A DNA stretch of 64,000 nt from Anderseniella sp963698275 (GTDB lineage Bacteria; Pseudomonadota; Alphaproteobacteria; Rhizobiales; Aestuariivirgaceae): NCBI GenBank assembly GCA_963698275.1, contig CAVOQE010000004.1:434001-498000 (forward strand), in the 5' to 3' direction. The notes under the pieces were generated by a model. It searched no databases. It had not been told where the DNA came from and saw nothing but the letters and a program-made list of their open reading frames with translations. The position numbers and the translations under genes were made by a program. Shown here piece by piece: positions 26,827-35,288 of the stretch (position 1 is its first letter; each line of letters begins with the position of its first letter).

Positions 26827-26886
26827 ACCGACGGCCAGCCCACCTGATAATTACCTCCTTTGGTATTATCTGGCAGGACATCCGCA

Positions 26887-27213
26887 ATGTCGGTAAAATC
26901 CAATATCTGGATCGCTGCCTATCGCAAGCGTTGCGATCTGGAGGCATTGCCATGTGTGGTTGTTCGCAAAGGTGCGCTGGATGCCGGCAGCATCTATATC
27001 TGTATCCGAATCAGCGATGACGAAGTCTGGTTGATGGGTCCGCCGGCCGGGCCACTGCTGGATGACCTCGGTGACCGGATTTTTGAACCTCGTTTTGAGA
27101 CCGCTGTGCCCCAGGGCCAGATTGATGAATATCTGGCCAGACAGGCCGGATATGACCCGGATATCTGGGTTTTGGAGGTGGAGGACCGCGACGGCAAGGC
27201 CTTCCTGAGGTAG
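26887..27213 (+). CDS. DUF1491 family protein
   Basis: This 108-residue cytoplasmic protein matches the alphaproteobacterial DUF1491 family: a start like 'SNIWIAAYRKRCDLEA', 'GSIYICIRI', and an end 'DEYLARQAGYDPDIWVLEVEDRDG'. The function is unknown. The pairing with a peptidoglycan-binding gene just upstream is common in the order. ATG 26887 is better placed than the frame start at 26860. Confidence 0.85.
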   Translation: MSVKSNIWIAAYRKRCDLEALPCVVVRKGALDAGSIYICIRISDDEVWLMGPPAGPLLDDLGDRIFEPRFETAVPQGQIDEYLARQAGYDPDIWVLEVEDRDGKAFLR

Positions 27214-27337
27214 GGCTGGAACACATGACAATTCATCTTAATGCCTTGCTTGTCACCAAGGTTAGTCAATTTTTAACCAAACCGGTTGCCTAATTGCATG
27301 TGTAGTTGCAATCAGAGGCCTCAAGGTGCCACCGGCA

Positions 27338-27505
27338 ATGACAAATGTTTTGGATTTTTTGACCCTGCACAGGAAAAGTACGCCGCGTAAGCCGGCGTCC
27401 GAGGCTGAGTGCGAGGTCATTATCTTTCCCGGCGTGCGAAGAGAACGTCGCGACAACGCGTTTGAGCATTCTTCCCGTGCATCCGGCACGGAGCGATCAG
27501 TCTAA
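27338..27505 (+). CDS. Tiny basic protein with FPGVRRERR-like motif
   Basis: A 55-codon frame from ATG 27338 to TAA 27503-27505 reads MTNVLDFLTLHRKSTPRKPA and then 'CEVIIFPGVRRERR'. From memory, short alphaproteobacterial proteins with an 'IIFPGVRxER'-type motif are widespread and often missed in annotation. Function unknown. The ribosome site is weak (AAGG 11 bases upstream). Confidence 0.55.
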   Translation: MTNVLDFLTLHRKSTPRKPASEAECEVIIFPGVRRERRDNAFEHSSRASGTERSV

Positions 27506-27567
27506 CGCTGATTTGCGGACGGGTTTCACATCACATTCCAAGGCGCGCTCGCTTGATCATCGCTCTA

Positions 27568-27618
27568 GATCAGGTTTATGATTTTCGGTTGAATCAACCA
27601 AAAATCATAAACCTGATC
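27568..27618. repeat. 51-base near-perfect palindrome
   Basis: Arms of 18 bases at 27568-27585 and 27601-27618 are perfectly complementary. The middle is itself a palindrome (GGTTGA-A-TCAACC, 27587-27599) flanked by a single C/A mismatch. The right arm runs into copy B of the intergenic repeat. Confidence 0.8.
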
Positions 27619-27661
27619 GCTTTCAAAGTGATCGAGCAACTTCACGGGTTCACTTGAACGA
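27611..27661. repeat. Intergenic palindromic repeat, copy B
   Basis: The segment shares 'CCTGATCGCTTTCAAAG' and then 'GAGCAACTT', 'GGGTTCA' and 'TTGAAC' with copy A in the same order and spacing. In this copy the closing half of the palindrome is incomplete. Confidence 0.6.
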
Positions 27662-27668
27662 GGATACT

Positions 27669-28226
27669 CTAGCTGCTGGCCAGCGAACAGGAGGTGTTCT
27701 GCAATGCCTCCGCAGATCTCGCAGCTTCAAGCCGGTTTGCTGCGGCTGAACGAATGACCACGATGCCGGTCTGGGTGCCTGTCAGTATGGTTATGGAATT
27801 AATGCTGCTTCCGACCGAATTGGCTGCATTCACGATGGCTTCCGGATCGGGATCATCATCATACAAATACAGGCTGAACTGCTTGCGGGGAGCCTGCTGG
27901 TCGTTCAGTGTGTAAATGGTTCCGCCGCGCGTGTTGTAGACCTCCAGAGCCCAGTATTGATCCGGCACCCGGGCATTGATGCGAAGCGGTCCGGTGGACA
28001 GGTCAAACAGGCAAAGCGCATATGTCAGCTCACCGGGATATTCTGCTATGCTGGCAGCAGCCGTTCCCGGCACTGCCAGTGTCAGCTTGTTGATGCCGTT
28101 TTCGGCAAGGATGGTGTCCAGCTTGGTCTGAAACTGTTGTGACGGCACAAACAGGATGTAGCAAAGATGAGCTGCTATCGCCGTCAGCACGGTGAACAGA
28201 GCCCAGAATGTTCTGGTTGATGTCAT
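27669..28226 (-). CDS. DUF1254 domain membrane-anchored protein
   Basis: The 185-residue product starts with one membrane segment (about 7-25) and continues with a soluble DUF1254-like domain ('YPGELTYALCLFDLSTGPLR', 'YWALEVYNTRGGTIYTLND'). It is found next to DUF1214 proteins in Rhizobiales, and the two domains are fused in larger proteins elsewhere, so the pair may form a complex in the periplasm. The function is unknown. ATG 28226 overlaps the stop of the DUF1214 gene (ATGA). Confidence 0.78.
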   Translation of the reverse strand: MTSTRTFWALFTVLTAIAAHLCYILFVPSQQFQTKLDTILAENGINKLTLAVPGTAAASIAEYPGELTYALCLFDLSTGPLRINARVPDQYWALEVYNTRGGTIYTLNDQQAPRKQFSLYLYDDDPDPEAIVNAANSVGSSINSITILTGTQTGIVVIRSAAANRLEAARSAEALQNTSCSLASS

Positions 28227-28783
28227 GAGCACGATACCCGCGTCAGACTTGGCAGCCCAAGTGCACCGCTGCCGGTTCCCTGTGCAGTGATCGTGTCGCC
28301 GTCATACAAACGAAACACGACTCGCGGATCGTCGGCATTCGACATGCGCAGCCAATTGCCCGGTTGAGGTGAGGCCGAAAGCAGGACTGTGACTTTCTCG
28401 CCCATCGACATGACATCGTTCTGGGTCAGCACCTGCGGTGTACCGCCTGCATTTCCCGTCAGGGATATCGACCACCGGCGCGCCGTAGGCCTGTCTACAG
28501 ACATCAGATACGTGCAGTCTTCCGTCAGCTTGTCTCCGCCATCGTCCTGGTTCCGGTAAAACGTCAGCACTTCACTGAAGTGTTCCGGCAACTGGCCGTT
28601 GGCAATGAATTTGGCCTGCGTGTATGGGTTGTTTGACGGATTTCCGGCCACGGGCCAGTTATTCCAGTTGCCATATTGATGGGTGAAGAAGGGGCTCTGT
28701 TCCGTCGTCATATAGCGTGCGCTGACAATGCCGACAGTAACACCAACCAGAACACTCACCGCAAACCTGACTGACGGGTTCAT
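28223..28783 (-). CDS. DUF1214 domain membrane-anchored protein
   Basis: The 186-residue product has an N-terminal membrane segment (about 5-22) and a soluble part with the DUF1214 pattern ('NPYTQAKFIANGQLP', 'CTYLMSVDRPTARRWSISLT', 'PQPGNWLRM'). It is first in a two-gene unit and overlaps the DUF1254 gene by four bases. The function is unknown. Confidence 0.8.
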   Translation of the reverse strand: MNPSVRFAVSVLVGVTVGIVSARYMTTEQSPFFTHQYGNWNNWPVAGNPSNNPYTQAKFIANGQLPEHFSEVLTFYRNQDDGGDKLTEDCTYLMSVDRPTARRWSISLTGNAGGTPQVLTQNDVMSMGEKVTVLLSASPQPGNWLRMSNADDPRVVFRLYDGDTITAQGTGSGALGLPSLTRVSCS

Positions 28784-28923
28784 ATTTCTACAACGCTGCT
28801 AATAGGCCGGTTTTCGGTGAAACCACGTCCACTCCCATAACCGGCTCGAATTCTCATACACCTTTATAGTCCATAGCGCGGCAAGTTGTGACAAGAATCA
28901 ACCTGATCCACAGGGGATTTTTT

Positions 28924-28963
28924 CAGGTCAACCTGGGTTCAAGCTTAACCCGTGAACCTGATC
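28924..28963. repeat. Intergenic palindromic repeat, copy C
   Basis: On the minus strand it reads 'CAGGTTCACGGGTTAAGCTTGAACCC', sharing the GGGTT...TTGAACCC core and the preceding 'TTCACGGGTT' with copy B. It starts right at the stop codon of the PBP1A gene and has no T tract, so it is not a standard terminator. Confidence 0.45.
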
Positions 28964-31203
28964 TAACGTGACTGAAGCAGCTGGCGCAATCTCTTGGAAT
29001 TGCGTTTGCGAACGTTTCCCCGGCGGCGTCGTTTTTCAGCGCGACGGGTCTTCGCCGAACGGCGCGCGTTTGTTGCCCTCTTCGATTTGATAACCTTGAG
29101 TTTGCTATCCTCGTTCTTGAACAGGGTGAACATGTCTCTCAGCACGTTGACGACAGCATCCTCGCCTGAATCTTCGCCGGATCCGTCGATCTGGATTTCC
29201 TCGGTGGTCTGTATGGCTGCAACCTCAACTTCAGGTCCACCGATATTGTCCAGTGTATTGCGGTTGTTCTCCAGGAAAGCAAAGTGTTCTTCTTCAGCAG
29301 GCAGGCCGATAAGTGATATCGGTCTCTTGGCCCTGTCGGCCCGCAGCATGTAGGCTTTCCAGGTGCGTGCAGGGATTGAACCGCCGGTTGCCCGGCGGGT
29401 CGGTGAGTAATCGTCATTGCCGTACCAGACACCCGTGACGTACTTGCCCGTGAAGCCCACAAACCAGGCGTCACGATAGCTTTGGGTCGTGCCGGTTTTG
29501 CCGGCTGCAGGCGTGTAGCCAAGGTCGGCCCGCCGGGCAGTGCCGGATTTTATCACCTGCCCCATCATGCGGGTGAGGTCGCCGGCAACCGATGCCGGGA
29601 TGACCTGGCGTTCAGGCGGTGCATGGCGTCTGCGGTTGTAAATGACCTCGCCCGAAGCGCGACGGATTTCCAGCACCGTGTGCGGGTTGCTCAATCTGCC
29701 GCCATTGGCAAATGTTGCGTATCCCCGGGTGATGTCCAGAACCGTCATGCCATTTGCGCCAAGAACCATGGACGGCACAGACAAAAGCTCGGCCTGAACA
29801 CCGACGCGCTTTGCGGCGTCGATGATTTTCTTGCGCCCGATCTGGGCCATGATGCGGACCGGAACGGTATTGTAGGATTTCGCCAGTGCGGTGATCAGAT
29901 TTGTGCGCCCTGCATAGCGATGTGAATAGTTTCTTGGTGACCATTTGCCGATGGTTATCGGCGCATCGACAATTGACGTTTCAGGTGTCATGCCGTCGAG
30001 CAGGGCAGCAAGGTAAACGAACGGTTTGAATGCCGAGCCGGGCTGGCGCAATGCGTCCGTGGCCCGGTTGAACTGACTTTCTTCATAATTGTTGCCGCCA
30101 ACGATTGCCTTCACGGCGCCGCCGGGCGTCATCGAAACCAGGGCTGCCTGGCTGGCATTGTAGCGTTCACCCTCTGCCGCCAGCATGTTGGCAGTCTCCA
30201 GTTCTGCAGCCTTCTGCATCGCCAGATCAATGGTGGTCTTGACCTCGACAACATAGTCATCCGTCAGGTTTTGCTCTTCCATGACGGCGAGCGTTTCCTT
30301 GTAGGCCCAGTCAAGAAAGTAATTCGGGCTGGCAAAGATGTCGTTTTCAATTGCCTTGGCCGGGTTCTGGGTTGCGTCGAGAAACTGGCCCTGGGTGATG
30401 TAGCCAACATCCAGCATGCGGGCCAGAACAACGCTGGCACGCGCTATCGCGGCTTCGCGATTGACATGCGGGGCATAGCTTGACGGCGCCTTGAACAGGC
30501 CGGCCAGGATGGCGGCTTCAGGCAGGTTCACATCACGAACCGATTTGCCGAAATAAAACTGCGTCGCCGCTTCCATGCCGTAGGTGCCGCCGCCGAGATA
30601 GGTACGGTCAAGATACAGCTTGAGGATTTCAGCCTTGCTCAGCCGGGCCTCGATCCACAATGCCAGGAACGCTTCATGTACTTTCCGGCGCAAGGAGCGT
30701 TCAGGCGACAGAAACAGGTTCTTGGCAAGCTGCTGGGTCAGGGTTGAGCCGCCCTGGACAACATCCTGCGCCTTGGCATTGGCAATCATGGCGCGGAAGG
30801 TGCCCACCACATCAACGCCGAAATGCTGAAAGAAACGCACATCTTCGGTCGCCAGCACGGCCTTGACCAGATGCGGCGGCACTTCTTCCAGCGGAATGGC
30901 ATCATCCTGCAAAACGCCGCGCTTGCCGATTATTTCGCCATTGATGTCAGTGAAGGTGACCGCGTACTGGCGGCCTGAATTCCAGATATCGTCGGTTTCA
31001 TTCAGTGTCGGCAGGGCGACAGTGATAACGCCAAGCGCAAAGACAGTGCCGAATGTGGCGGCATCATCGAACAAATCGACTATGACCCGCTTGATGCCGG
31101 TTACCCTGAAGCGCATCAGAAACTGGGAATACGCAAGCCAGCCGCGCCTGAGACCATCGTACAGCTCGAAGGCATAGTGGGAAAACAACTCATCCAGTTT
31201 CAT
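28963..31203 (-). CDS. Penicillin-binding protein 1A family (bifunctional transglycosylase/transpeptidase)
   Basis: This enzyme polymerises and cross-links peptidoglycan. From ATG 31203 it has 746 residues; a TTG at 31245 adds 14. A membrane anchor (near 'FGTVFALGVITVALP') is followed by the transglycosylase domain ('ATEDVRFFQHFGVD', 'GGSTLTQQLAKNLFL') and the transpeptidase domain with Ser-Ala-Phe-Lys, Ser-Tyr-Asn and Lys-Thr-Gly-Thr motifs. The last 50 residues are extremely basic, with dense Arg and Lys, which is unusual for this family. It lies alone between DUF1214 and the divergent YcgN gene. Confidence 0.92.
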   Translation of the reverse strand: MKLDELFSHYAFELYDGLRRGWLAYSQFLMRFRVTGIKRVIVDLFDDAATFGTVFALGVITVALPTLNETDDIWNSGRQYAVTFTDINGEIIGKRGVLQDDAIPLEEVPPHLVKAVLATEDVRFFQHFGVDVVGTFRAMIANAKAQDVVQGGSTLTQQLAKNLFLSPERSLRRKVHEAFLALWIEARLSKAEILKLYLDRTYLGGGTYGMEAATQFYFGKSVRDVNLPEAAILAGLFKAPSSYAPHVNREAAIARASVVLARMLDVGYITQGQFLDATQNPAKAIENDIFASPNYFLDWAYKETLAVMEEQNLTDDYVVEVKTTIDLAMQKAAELETANMLAAEGERYNASQAALVSMTPGGAVKAIVGGNNYEESQFNRATDALRQPGSAFKPFVYLAALLDGMTPETSIVDAPITIGKWSPRNYSHRYAGRTNLITALAKSYNTVPVRIMAQIGRKKIIDAAKRVGVQAELLSVPSMVLGANGMTVLDITRGYATFANGGRLSNPHTVLEIRRASGEVIYNRRRHAPPERQVIPASVAGDLTRMMGQVIKSGTARRADLGYTPAAGKTGTTQSYRDAWFVGFTGKYVTGVWYGNDDYSPTRRATGGSIPARTWKAYMLRADRAKRPISLIGLPAEEEHFAFLENNRNTLDNIGGPEVEVAAIQTTEEIQIDGSGEDSGEDAVVNVLRDMFTLFKNEDSKLKVIKSKRATNARRSAKTRRAEKRRRRGNVRKRNSKRLRQLLQSR

Positions 31204-31438
31204 GAAGAACTGGAAAATTTTCCTGAATATCGAATTGTCAATCAATCTCTTGCTTCCGGTATTGTCAGGTGCTGTGATGAGCCATCGTCAACCAGTAGTG
31301 TCAGTCGAATTGTGCTCATATTTGTTACGCCAGCCGAGCCTGCTGATTTGGATACATGGTCCGGATCCCGTTAAGAGCCTAACTTAAAACAGATAATTGA
31401 ACAACTTTCCAACTTCACATGATCTTGAGCACCGAAAC

Positions 31439-31882
31439 ATGAATTCTTCAACCCCGTTTTGGGAGGTCAAGAAACTCAAGGATATGTCGCGCAAGGAATG
31501 GGAATCTCTGTGCGACGGATGCGGGCGCTGCTGCCTCGTCAAGCTGGAAGATGAAGACACCGGTGATATATATACTACCGACGTCAGCTGCAAGCTGCTC
31601 AATTGCCGGACCTGCCGCTGCAAGAGCTATGCAAACCGGCATGATATCGTCGATGATTGCATCAAGCTGGATCCGGCCAATGTCACTGAGCTTGGCTGGC
31701 TGCCCGACACCTGCGCCTATCGGCTGATCTGGGAAGAAAAACCGCTGCATCCCTGGCACCCCCTGATTTCAGGAACACCGCACAGCGTGCACACGGCCGG
31801 TATTTCGGTGCGCGGTAAGGTCACCAGCGAAGATCAGGTGGCGCTGGAAGACCTGCCATCGCGGATATGCGACTGGCCTTAG
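31439..31882 (+). CDS. YcgN family cysteine-cluster protein (UPF0260)
   Basis: The 147-residue protein has the family's Cys pattern ('CDGCGRCC' near residue 25, then 'CKLLNCRTCRC' and more), probably binding zinc or an iron-sulfur cluster. The C-terminal 'WHPLISGTPHSVHTAGISV' is the family signature. The biochemical role is not known. ATG 31439 fits better than the frame start at 31397. Confidence 0.88.
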   Translation: MNSSTPFWEVKKLKDMSRKEWESLCDGCGRCCLVKLEDEDTGDIYTTDVSCKLLNCRTCRCKSYANRHDIVDDCIKLDPANVTELGWLPDTCAYRLIWEEKPLHPWHPLISGTPHSVHTAGISVRGKVTSEDQVALEDLPSRICDWP

Positions 31883-31961
31883 CCATCGCGATGGTTTCCA
31901 AACCGGCGGCTCTTGCTCTACTCTTAATGCCATCTGAATTTTCTCTGGCTGGTGGTACCCC

Positions 31962-32636
31962 ATGAATGTTGAAGACGCAGCACGCGCACGATACAGCTGT
32001 CGTGCATTTCTCGCAGACAAACCCGTAGACCGCAAAACGGTGGAAGACCTGCTCGCCATTGCCGCAACCGCGCCGTCCGGGGGCAATCTGCAGCCGTGGA
32101 ACATCATCGCGCTGAGCGGAGAACCGCTTGCCGCCCTCATTGATGACGTGAAGGGGCAGGTGAGCGACCTGCCTCGGGGCGAGGGCAGTGAGTACCGCAT
32201 TTACCCGCAAAACCTGAAAGAGCCGTACTTCGCCAGGCGTCACAAGTGCGGCGAGGATCTGTATGCCACCATTGGCGTGGGGCGCGAGGACAAACCGGGC
32301 CGGATGAAGCAGTTTGGCCGCAACATTGAACTGTTCTCTGCGCCGGTGGGCCTGTTTGTCTATCTCGACCGTCAGATGCAACCCGGCCAGTGGTCTGACG
32401 CCGGCATGTTTATCCAGACACTGATGTTGGCGGCAACTGCGCGCGGGCTTGCGACATGCGGCCAGGAATTCTGGGCCATGTGGCATAAGTCGGTTGCCCG
32501 TTACACCGACCCGCCGGACGACTGGATGCTGTTTTGCGGCATTGCGCTAGGCGTTCCTGATCCCGCAGCGCCGATCAACTCCCTGAAAACAGACAGGGCA
32601 CCAATAGCGGAGTTTGCGCGCTTCACTGGCTTTTGA
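31962..32636 (+). CDS. Nitroreductase family oxidoreductase
   Basis: This 224-residue flavoprotein of the NAD(P)H-dependent nitroreductase fold has 'YSCRAFLADKP' at the start, 'ATAPSGGNLQPWN' for FMN binding, and 'IQTLMLAATARGLATC' further on. It reduces quinones, nitroaromatics or related compounds; the natural substrate is unknown. It overlaps the next open frame slightly. Confidence 0.88.
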   Translation: MNVEDAARARYSCRAFLADKPVDRKTVEDLLAIAATAPSGGNLQPWNIIALSGEPLAALIDDVKGQVSDLPRGEGSEYRIYPQNLKEPYFARRHKCGEDLYATIGVGREDKPGRMKQFGRNIELFSAPVGLFVYLDRQMQPGQWSDAGMFIQTLMLAATARGLATCGQEFWAMWHKSVARYTDPPDDWMLFCGIALGVPDPAAPINSLKTDRAPIAEFARFTGF

Positions 32637-32710
32637 GGGGGTATTTGGATGTTCATCACGTGTTCATGTGCAATGATGCATGGTCCGTCTCGAAATCGGC
32701 ACCCCATGAA

Positions 32711-33169
32711 GTGAGCAAATTGAAAAAGCTATTGATAACATTGATTTGCCTGATGATAGGCACAGGCACTGCAGGCGTTTCAGCGTCTGCGGCGCCGGTG
32801 ATGTCGATGACGCAAACCTCCATTCTGGAAAACTTGACCGAAGACGCGATGGCAGATGCTGAGGACGCGTTGCCCCTTATGGACGCAAACGGCGGTTTCA
32901 GACCGCAACGGGCTATTGGCAGGCGTGCTGATCGTGCACTCAGGAGGCAGGGTGGCTTTGGCAATCGTGGTGGTCTTGCAGCCATTGCGCCTCTTATTCG
33001 TGTGGCCGGTGCATCCAGTGCAAAGCGCGCTGCCGAACGTGCTGCCGGCGGGCGTGCGGTTAAGGTGGTCAAAAAGGGTGGCAGGTTTATAGTCACCGTG
33101 GTATCGGGCGGTAGTGCAAGGCGTTGCGTCGTGGATGCACAAAGCGGACAGGTTCTGGGCTGCCGCTAG
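32711..33169 (+). CDS. Small secreted protein with PepSY-like C-terminus
   Basis: GTG 32711 begins a product of about 152 residues with a clean signal peptide (basic start, hydrophobic core and 'VSASAAP' cleavage region). The middle is Arg/Gly/Ala-rich. The C-terminal 'FIVTVVSGGSARRCVVDAQSGQVLGCR' segment resembles a PepSY half-domain and carries two Cys. It sits 58 bases before a FeuPQ-type two-component system; small periplasmic proteins modulate such kinases in relatives, so a regulatory link is plausible but inferred. The start codon is uncertain. Confidence 0.55.
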   Translation: MSKLKKLLITLICLMIGTGTAGVSASAAPVMSMTQTSILENLTEDAMADAEDALPLMDANGGFRPQRAIGRRADRALRRQGGFGNRGGLAAIAPLIRVAGASSAKRAAERAAGGRAVKVVKKGGRFIVTVVSGGSARRCVVDAQSGQVLGCR

Positions 33170-33227
33170 GCCATCAGCTCATGGCCTGGATCAAATTGGC
33201 TGAACGATCTGAACAAGCGAGGATGGT

Positions 33228-33899
33228 GTGCGTTTACTGGTAGTTGAAGATGATCCGGACCTGAACCGGCAATTGGTAACGGCGCTTGGTGACGCAGGCT
33301 ATGCTGTAGATACCGCGACCGATGGCGAAGAAGGCCATTTTCTCGGTGATACGGAACCCTATGATGCCGTCATTCTCGATATTGGCCTGCCCGTCATGGA
33401 CGGGGTCTCCGTGCTGGAAAGCTGGCGCCGTGACGGCCGCAAGATGCCGGTACTCATCCTGACTGCCCGGGATCGCTGGAGTGACAAGGTCGCCGGTTTT
33501 GACGCCGGTGCGGATGATTATGTTGCAAAGCCGTTTCACATGGAAGAAGTGCTGGCCCGGGTTCGCGCACTGCTGCGCCGGGCATCCGGCAATGCATCAT
33601 CCGAAATGACCTGTGGCGACCTGGCACTTGATACCAGCAGTGCCCGGGTCACGGTTAATGGCGGCGCGATCAAGCTGACCTCGCTCGAGTTCCGCCTGCT
33701 CAGCTACATGATGCATCACAAGGGCAAGGTCATTTCGCGCACCGAACTGGTCGAGCATCTCTATGACCAGGATTTTGACCGTGACTCCAACACCATCGAA
33801 GTGTTTGTCGGCCGGCTTCGCAAGAAGCTGGGCATTGATGTACTGAAAACCGTTCGTGGTCTTGGCTATTGCCTGTCAGAGCCGGATGATCAGTCGTAG
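33228..33899 (+). CDS. feuP: OmpR-family response regulator (FeuP-like)
   Basis: The 223-residue protein has a receiver domain with the acidic pair at the start ('VVEDDPDL'), phospho-acceptor Asp in 'AVILDIGLP' and Lys in 'DDYVAKPFH', then a winged-helix DNA-binding domain. It best resembles FeuP/PhoP-type regulators of Rhizobiales, which control envelope and cyclic glucan export genes. The start is GTG 33228. It overlaps the kinase gene by 14 bases. Confidence 0.88.
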   Translation: MRLLVVEDDPDLNRQLVTALGDAGYAVDTATDGEEGHFLGDTEPYDAVILDIGLPVMDGVSVLESWRRDGRKMPVLILTARDRWSDKVAGFDAGADDYVAKPFHMEEVLARVRALLRRASGNASSEMTCGDLALDTSSARVTVNGGAIKLTSLEFRLLSYMMHHKGKVISRTELVEHLYDQDFDRDSNTIEVFVGRLRKKLGIDVLKTVRGLGYCLSEPDDQS

Positions 33900-35277
33900 T
33901 TCACTTGCCTTCCGGCTGATCGCCGCTGCCTCGGTTGTCAGCGTAGTGCTGCTGATCGCCGCCGGCATTCTGCTGAGCTCCCTGTTTACCGCTGCGGTTG
34001 AGCGCAGTCTCGATGCCCGCCTGCAGGCTGTGATGGATGGCTTGCTGGCGTCGGTTGAGCTTGAAAAGGAAGTGCCGAAAATCAATAACGTCCTGGCTGA
34101 CACGCGCTTTGAAATTCCGCTGGCAGGCTGGTACTGGCAGATTTCGTCGCTGGATGGCGATCCCGCGCGCCAGGTCGCATCCGCATCATTGCTGGACGAA
34201 CGGCTGCCGCTCACACAGTTCATGCAACCGGACCGGCGCGCGGGAAATCGCATGAGCGGATACCTCGAAGACCAGTCCGGCAATACTTTGCGGGTCATCG
34301 AACAGCGCTTTACCCTGTTCGGCAGCAAGGAACAGTATTCCTTTCTCGTGGCGGGAAACTTCGACGAACTGCAAACCGAAGTGTCCGCGTTCAACAACGC
34401 ACTGATTGCCGTGCTCGGCCTGCTGGGTGTTGGTCTTGTGGCGGCAATCCTGCTGCAGGTCAGATATGGTCTGCGGCCGCTGTCGGACCTGCAGGGCGAA
34501 CTGTCAGAGATCCGTGAAGGCGAGCAGGAACGCATCGCCGGCAGCTATCCTGACGAGATTCAGACGGTAACCGATGAACTCAATCTGTTGTTGAAATCCA
34601 ACACGGAAGTAATTGAGCGCGCCCGCACCCAGGTGGGCAATCTGGCCCATGCGCTGAAAACCCCGTTGAGCGTCCTGACCAATGAGGCCGGCATTCATGG
34701 CGGCAGCCTGGGCAGGAAAGTCTCCGAACAGACCGGTGTCATGCGCGACCAGGTGTCGATGTACCTTGATCGCGCACGGCGCGCGGCGCGCGCCAAGACA
34801 ATCGGTGCTGCGACCGACGCCAGCGATGTGGTGAAGTCGATCGTGCGTACGCTGGAACGGATTCATGTCGACCGAAAGGTCTCGGTCAAGGCCAGGTACG
34901 ACACTGACATTCGCTTTCGTGGCGAACGCCAGGACCTGGAGGAGATGGTCGGCAACCTGCTGGACAACGCCTTCAAGTGGACCAATGGCAAGGTTGCCGT
35001 TGGCGTTCGCCGGTCAGCATCCCCCCTCGACAACCGGATTGCGTGGATTGATGTGTGCGTGGAAGACAATGGCCCCGGCCTGCCTGATGGCGGTGCCGCC
35101 ATTGCCATGGAGCGCGGCAAGCGGCTTGATGAAACCAAGCCCGGTTCCGGCCTGGGCTTGTCGATTGTGAGTGAAACCGCGGCCATGTATGGCGGCAAAC
35201 TGTTTCTGGACAAGAGCGATCTTGGCGGCCTGCACGCAATCCTGACCTTGCCGGCCGCGCGCCGTGGCGATGGGTAG
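33886..35277 (+). CDS. feuQ: Sensor histidine kinase (FeuQ/PhoQ-like)
   Basis: This 463-residue membrane kinase has two membrane segments (about 8-28 and 165-188) around a periplasmic sensor domain, then HAMP and a phospho-acceptor region 'NLAHALKTPLSVL' with His. The ATPase domain shows 'NLLDNAFKW', 'EDNGPGLPDG' and 'GSGLGLSIV'. It is coupled to the regulator gene upstream and likely phosphorylates it. The signal sensed is unknown; in relatives a small periplasmic protein (FeuN) inhibits FeuQ. Confidence 0.88.
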   Translation: MISRSSLAFRLIAAASVVSVVLLIAAGILLSSLFTAAVERSLDARLQAVMDGLLASVELEKEVPKINNVLADTRFEIPLAGWYWQISSLDGDPARQVASASLLDERLPLTQFMQPDRRAGNRMSGYLEDQSGNTLRVIEQRFTLFGSKEQYSFLVAGNFDELQTEVSAFNNALIAVLGLLGVGLVAAILLQVRYGLRPLSDLQGELSEIREGEQERIAGSYPDEIQTVTDELNLLLKSNTEVIERARTQVGNLAHALKTPLSVLTNEAGIHGGSLGRKVSEQTGVMRDQVSMYLDRARRAARAKTIGAATDASDVVKSIVRTLERIHVDRKVSVKARYDTDIRFRGERQDLEEMVGNLLDNAFKWTNGKVAVGVRRSASPLDNRIAWIDVCVEDNGPGLPDGGAAIAMERGKRLDETKPGSGLGLSIVSETAAMYGGKLFLDKSDLGGLHAILTLPAARRGDG

Positions 35278-35288
35278 AGCGAAAGCCC

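Noticed and set aside
28924..28963. Terminator for PBP1A
   Set aside because: A stem is possible but no T tract follows on the minus strand; the shared words with other copies favour a repeat.
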